8,198 nucleotides of DNA, taken from contig JAJRTK010000261.1 of the NCBI GenBank assembly GCA_024278345.1, positions 1-8,198 of the forward strand. Reading direction: 5' to 3'. Positions 6,236 through 8,198 of this stretch are shown in pieces (position 1 is the stretch's first letter; each line of letters begins with the position of its first letter). Both the position numbers and the translations under genes were made by a program. Origin of the DNA: a bacterium (lineage in GTDB: Bacteria; CSSED10-310; JAJRTK01). Below the pieces are notes generated by a model. It was not told the DNA's origin, did not search any database, and saw only the letters and a program-made list of their open reading frames with translations.

Positions 6236-6270
6236 CCCACCCTTCGCCATCCGCCCTTCGCTCCCTGCCT

Positions 6271-7788
6271 TCAGCTCATCCAGTTCTGATCCGTTTGTGG
6301 AGCCCATTTGCCAGTCACCTTCTTGGGCCGGGTCCAGAAACGGAAGCCGTCCATGCCGGTCATGTCCCCGTGCCCGAACTTGCTGTCGTTCCAGCCAGCG
6401 AACGAGAAGGGCTCCCGAGGCACCGGAACGCCGATGTTAACGCCTGTCATGCCCGCTTGGAACCGCGAGGTGGCATATTCGGCGACTCCTCCCGACGAGG
6501 TGAAAATCGACGCCGCGTTCCCGTACGGGCTCTTGTTTTCGAGAGCGATGGCCTCGTCCAGGGTGTCTACGTGAACGATAGTGAGCACCGGCCCAAAAAT
6601 CTCTTCGCATGCCGCCGGCATGTCGGGGGTCACCTGGTCGATGATCGTTGGACCCACCCAGAAACCGTCAGCGCCTTCCACGTTGGCATTTCGGCCATCG
6701 ACGATAACTTTGGCCCCCATCTTTTCGGCCTCGTCGATGTATCGGGTGATCCGTTCCACGCTCTCGGCGTTGATGATGCAACCCATCTCTTGCCCAAGGA
6801 CCATGTCGTTGGCCACTTCCACCATCTTGTCGATGATCCGCTGGACATCGCCTACGGCAATCATGACCGCCGCCGCCATGCAACGCTGGCCAGAGCAGCC
6901 GAAGGCCGAGGCCACGATATCCCGGGACGACATTTCGAGGTCCGCGTCCGGCACCACCACCAGGTGGTTCTTGGCGCCGCCAAGACAGAGCATCCGCTTC
7001 CCCTGCTTCGAGCCCTCGGCATAGACGATCCGGGCAACCCGCGTGGAACCCACAAATCCCACCGCCGCGATCTCCGGGTGTCCCACGATCCCCTCCACCG
7101 CCGGCCGGGCACCGTTCACCAGGTTCAAAACGCCGTCGGGAAGCCCAGCCTCCCGAAGCAGGAGCGCTAGCTTCATGGCGCTGTAAGGCACTTGTTCCGA
7201 TGGCTTCAGAACGAAGGTATTTCCGCCAAGGAGCGCCTGGGGAAGCATCCAGAGAGGAACCATGCTGGGAAAATTGAAGGGAGTGATCCCGGCGCAGACC
7301 CCCAGAGGCTCGTAGACCACGCGGCAGGTGACGCCGCGGCTCACCTCGAGGCGGCCGCCAGCTATCATGTTCTGGAGCGCCGTCCCCATTTCCACGCACT
7401 CGATTCCCTTGAGCACGCTCCCTTTGGCCTGGCCATAGACCTTGCCGTTTTCATGGGAAAGAAGCCATGCCAGCTCTTCCAGGTCCCGCTCCATGAGCTG
7501 CTTGAGCCGGAAGAGCACCTGCGCCCGTTCCTTCACCGGCGTGGATTTCCAGCCGGGAAAGGCCGACTTGGCCGCCTGGACGGCGGCGTTCACGTCTTCG
7601 ATGCCGGAGAGGACCACGCTGCCCATCTTCTTTCCGTGGCGCGGGTTCATGACCTCTAGGGCTCCGCCACTGGCCGCGTCCCGCCACTGGCCGGCGATCC
7701 AATTCTTGCAGTCGATGTAGGGAGTGAATTCGTAGCTCCTTGCCGGGAATTCCGGCGCTCCATCGTGGGCTGGGATGTGGGAAGTCAT
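6271..7788 (-). CDS. mmsA: CoA-acylating methylmalonate-/malonate-semialdehyde dehydrogenase
   Basis: MmsA oxidises methylmalonate semialdehyde to propionyl-CoA, or malonate semialdehyde to acetyl-CoA, using NAD+ and CoA and releasing CO2. It acts late in valine, beta-alanine and inositol breakdown, in the cytoplasm. The 505-aa protein is an aldehyde dehydrogenase of normal length for this subfamily. Markers are ITPFNFP with Asn172 (168-174), VLKPSEQVP (193-201), FVGSTRVA (245-252) and the catalytic Cys303 in FGCSGQRCMA (296-305). EEIFGP lies at 395-400 and GVPVPREPFSFAGW at 453-466. LGGAKNH (269-275) replaces the general-base glutamate motif of hydrolytic relatives (ELGGK), the hallmark of the CoA-dependent MMSDH group. 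ATG 7788 is chosen for GGAGGAG 5 bases upstream; the upstream in-frame extension of 25 residues has no such site. It is first of three minus-strand genes, and the next (aminotransferase) could supply its semialdehyde. Valine or inositol use cannot be excluded. Confidence 0.95.
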   Translation of the reverse strand: MTSHIPAHDGAPEFPARSYEFTPYIDCKNWIAGQWRDAASGGALEVMNPRHGKKMGSVVLSGIEDVNAAVQAAKSAFPGWKSTPVKERAQVLFRLKQLMERDLEELAWLLSHENGKVYGQAKGSVLKGIECVEMGTALQNMIAGGRLEVSRGVTCRVVYEPLGVCAGITPFNFPSMVPLWMLPQALLGGNTFVLKPSEQVPYSAMKLALLLREAGLPDGVLNLVNGARPAVEGIVGHPEIAAVGFVGSTRVARIVYAEGSKQGKRMLCLGGAKNHLVVVPDADLEMSSRDIVASAFGCSGQRCMAAAVMIAVGDVQRIIDKMVEVANDMVLGQEMGCIINAESVERITRYIDEAEKMGAKVIVDGRNANVEGADGFWVGPTIIDQVTPDMPAACEEIFGPVLTIVHVDTLDEAIALENKSPYGNAASIFTSSGGVAEYATSRFQAGMTGVNIGVPVPREPFSFAGWNDSKFGHGDMTGMDGFRFWTRPKKVTGKWAPQTDQNWMS

Positions 7789-8198
7789 ATCGGCTCCTCC
7801 GGACGCTGGTGCGTGGATGATTGTCCTTGATGCCAAGGCCACAAAGAGAGATGCAACATTCACAAAACCGAATCTTAACGCTTTCAGACATCGTCTGCCA
7901 GACTAGGCCACGAGGTAGCCCCTTCATCAACAAAAAAGGGTGGCAGTGGCCTCGGCCATCCCTTCGGCCACTCAGTCCAACGGCGGACCTTCCGAGACAT
8001 TCGTCATTCCCCGTTCCACGACCTCAATGGATTCGAGTACGGGACCTATCAAATTGTGGGCATCAACTTTAGCCGGGACACGTACCTGAACAAAAGAAGA
8101 CGCGAGCCGAGCAGAGCGAGGCGCGGCCCGGAGGTCGGAAACGCCCCGGTTTCGAAGTCGTGGCATGGAAACGGCCAGCGGGCTCCGGTTGACCGCCG
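7789..8198. other. Region without a supported gene at the right end
   Basis: The first ~110 bases are the leader and probable promoter of mmsA. Beyond that, one plus-strand frame stays open from 7879 to the window end and contains a protein-like stretch (FHDLNGFEYGTYQIVGINFS, roughly 8011-8070), but it has no ATG and no ribosome site. A minus-strand frame (stop at 7972) also stays open to the edge and encodes about 75 residues. I recognise neither, and they overlap each other. No repeat, RNA gene or terminator is clear. Confidence 0.5.
7872..7901 (-). promoter_or_regulatory. Candidate mmsA promoter with embedded operator palindrome
   Basis: On the minus strand, CTGGCA (complement of 7896-7901) and TAAGAT (complement of 7872-7877) are each 4/6 matches to -35 and -10 boxes, 18 bases apart and about 84 bases before the mmsA ATG. 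The perfect palindrome CAGAC-ATC-GTCTG (7885-7897) lies in the spacer and touches the -35. A dimeric repressor bound there would block RNA polymerase. No regulator gene is in the window. Confidence 0.35.

Larger units (their letters stand above)
5989..6246. mobile_element. MITE-like element: 21-base inverted repeats with 9-base flanking direct repeats
   Basis: Two perfect 21-base inverted repeats (5999-6019 and 6215-6235) lie 195 bases apart. CACCCTTCG occurs just outside each (5989-5997 and 6238-6246), one base from the left repeat and two from the right, as a target-site duplication would. The interior has five hairpins and no credible ORF, so it would be a non-autonomous element or a structured RNA locus. 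The transposase family cannot be assigned. A caution is that CCCTTCG occurs a third time at 6254-6260, so the direct repeat may be local low complexity. It splits mmsA from the aminotransferase. Confidence 0.5.

Noticed and set aside
5953-6240. Minus-strand frame of 95 codons inside the MITE-like structure
   Set aside because: Its sequence is dictated by the hairpins and inverted repeats, and no protein-like pattern is visible. A repeat read-through is the simpler reading.
6097-7170. Long plus-strand frame (357 codons) spanning the hairpin cluster and part of mmsA
   Set aside because: Most of it is antisense to mmsA, which has full-length motif support, and its N-terminal part reads through the hairpins. 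No recognisable domain.
7972-8166. Short minus-strand frame of 64 codons near the right edge
   Set aside because: No recognised family, no convincing ribosome site, and a competing open frame on the other strand. The window ends before either can be judged.
8185-8193. CCGGTTGAC also found at 1-9, suggesting a circular overlap or boundary repeat
   Set aside because: The match is only 9 bases, flanking bases differ immediately, and one such coincidence in 8 kb is not improbable.

Overview
The window is high-GC DNA with short intergenic gaps, Shine-Dalgarno-type ribosome sites and a lipoprotein signal peptide. This suggests a Gram-negative bacterium of the kind often seen in metagenomes (Desulfobacterota, Methylomirabilota or a similar phylum). 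That placement is inference: no rRNA, tRNA or other phylogenetic marker is present.

Left part (1-2471). A possible gene tail and a palindromic repeat (66-84) precede a small predicted lipoprotein with one bacterial Ig-like (Big2-type) domain (167-604, +). Its stop codon overlaps that of a convergent enoyl-CoA hydratase (601-1389, -). A 335-base divergent spacer follows, then a second crotonase-superfamily gene (1725-2471, +). The first crotonase keeps both catalytic glutamates. The second has lost both and looks like a PaaG-type isomerase.

Right part (2735-7788). Three genes run on the minus strand, in transcription order: a CoA-acylating (methyl)malonate-semialdehyde dehydrogenase (mmsA, 6271-7788), a class III omega-aminotransferase (4385-5704) and a CPA1-type Na+/H+ antiporter (2735-4369). 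The last two are 15 bases apart and are probably cotranscribed. An omega-aminotransferase produces a semialdehyde that an MmsA-type enzyme can turn into an acyl-CoA, so beta-alanine or beta-aminoisobutyrate breakdown is the simplest reading. Crotonases also act on acyl-CoA, so the window as a whole has an amino-acid/acyl-CoA catabolic character.

The least ordinary stretch is the 566-base gap between mmsA and the aminotransferase. It holds a MITE-like structure (5989-6246): perfect 21-base inverted repeats enclose five consecutive, mutually different hairpins, and 9-base direct repeats flank the whole. Next to it is a 49-base repeat (5802-5850) with a diverged inverted copy at 2585-2633. The last 410 bases contain no gene I can support, only a candidate promoter/operator for mmsA.
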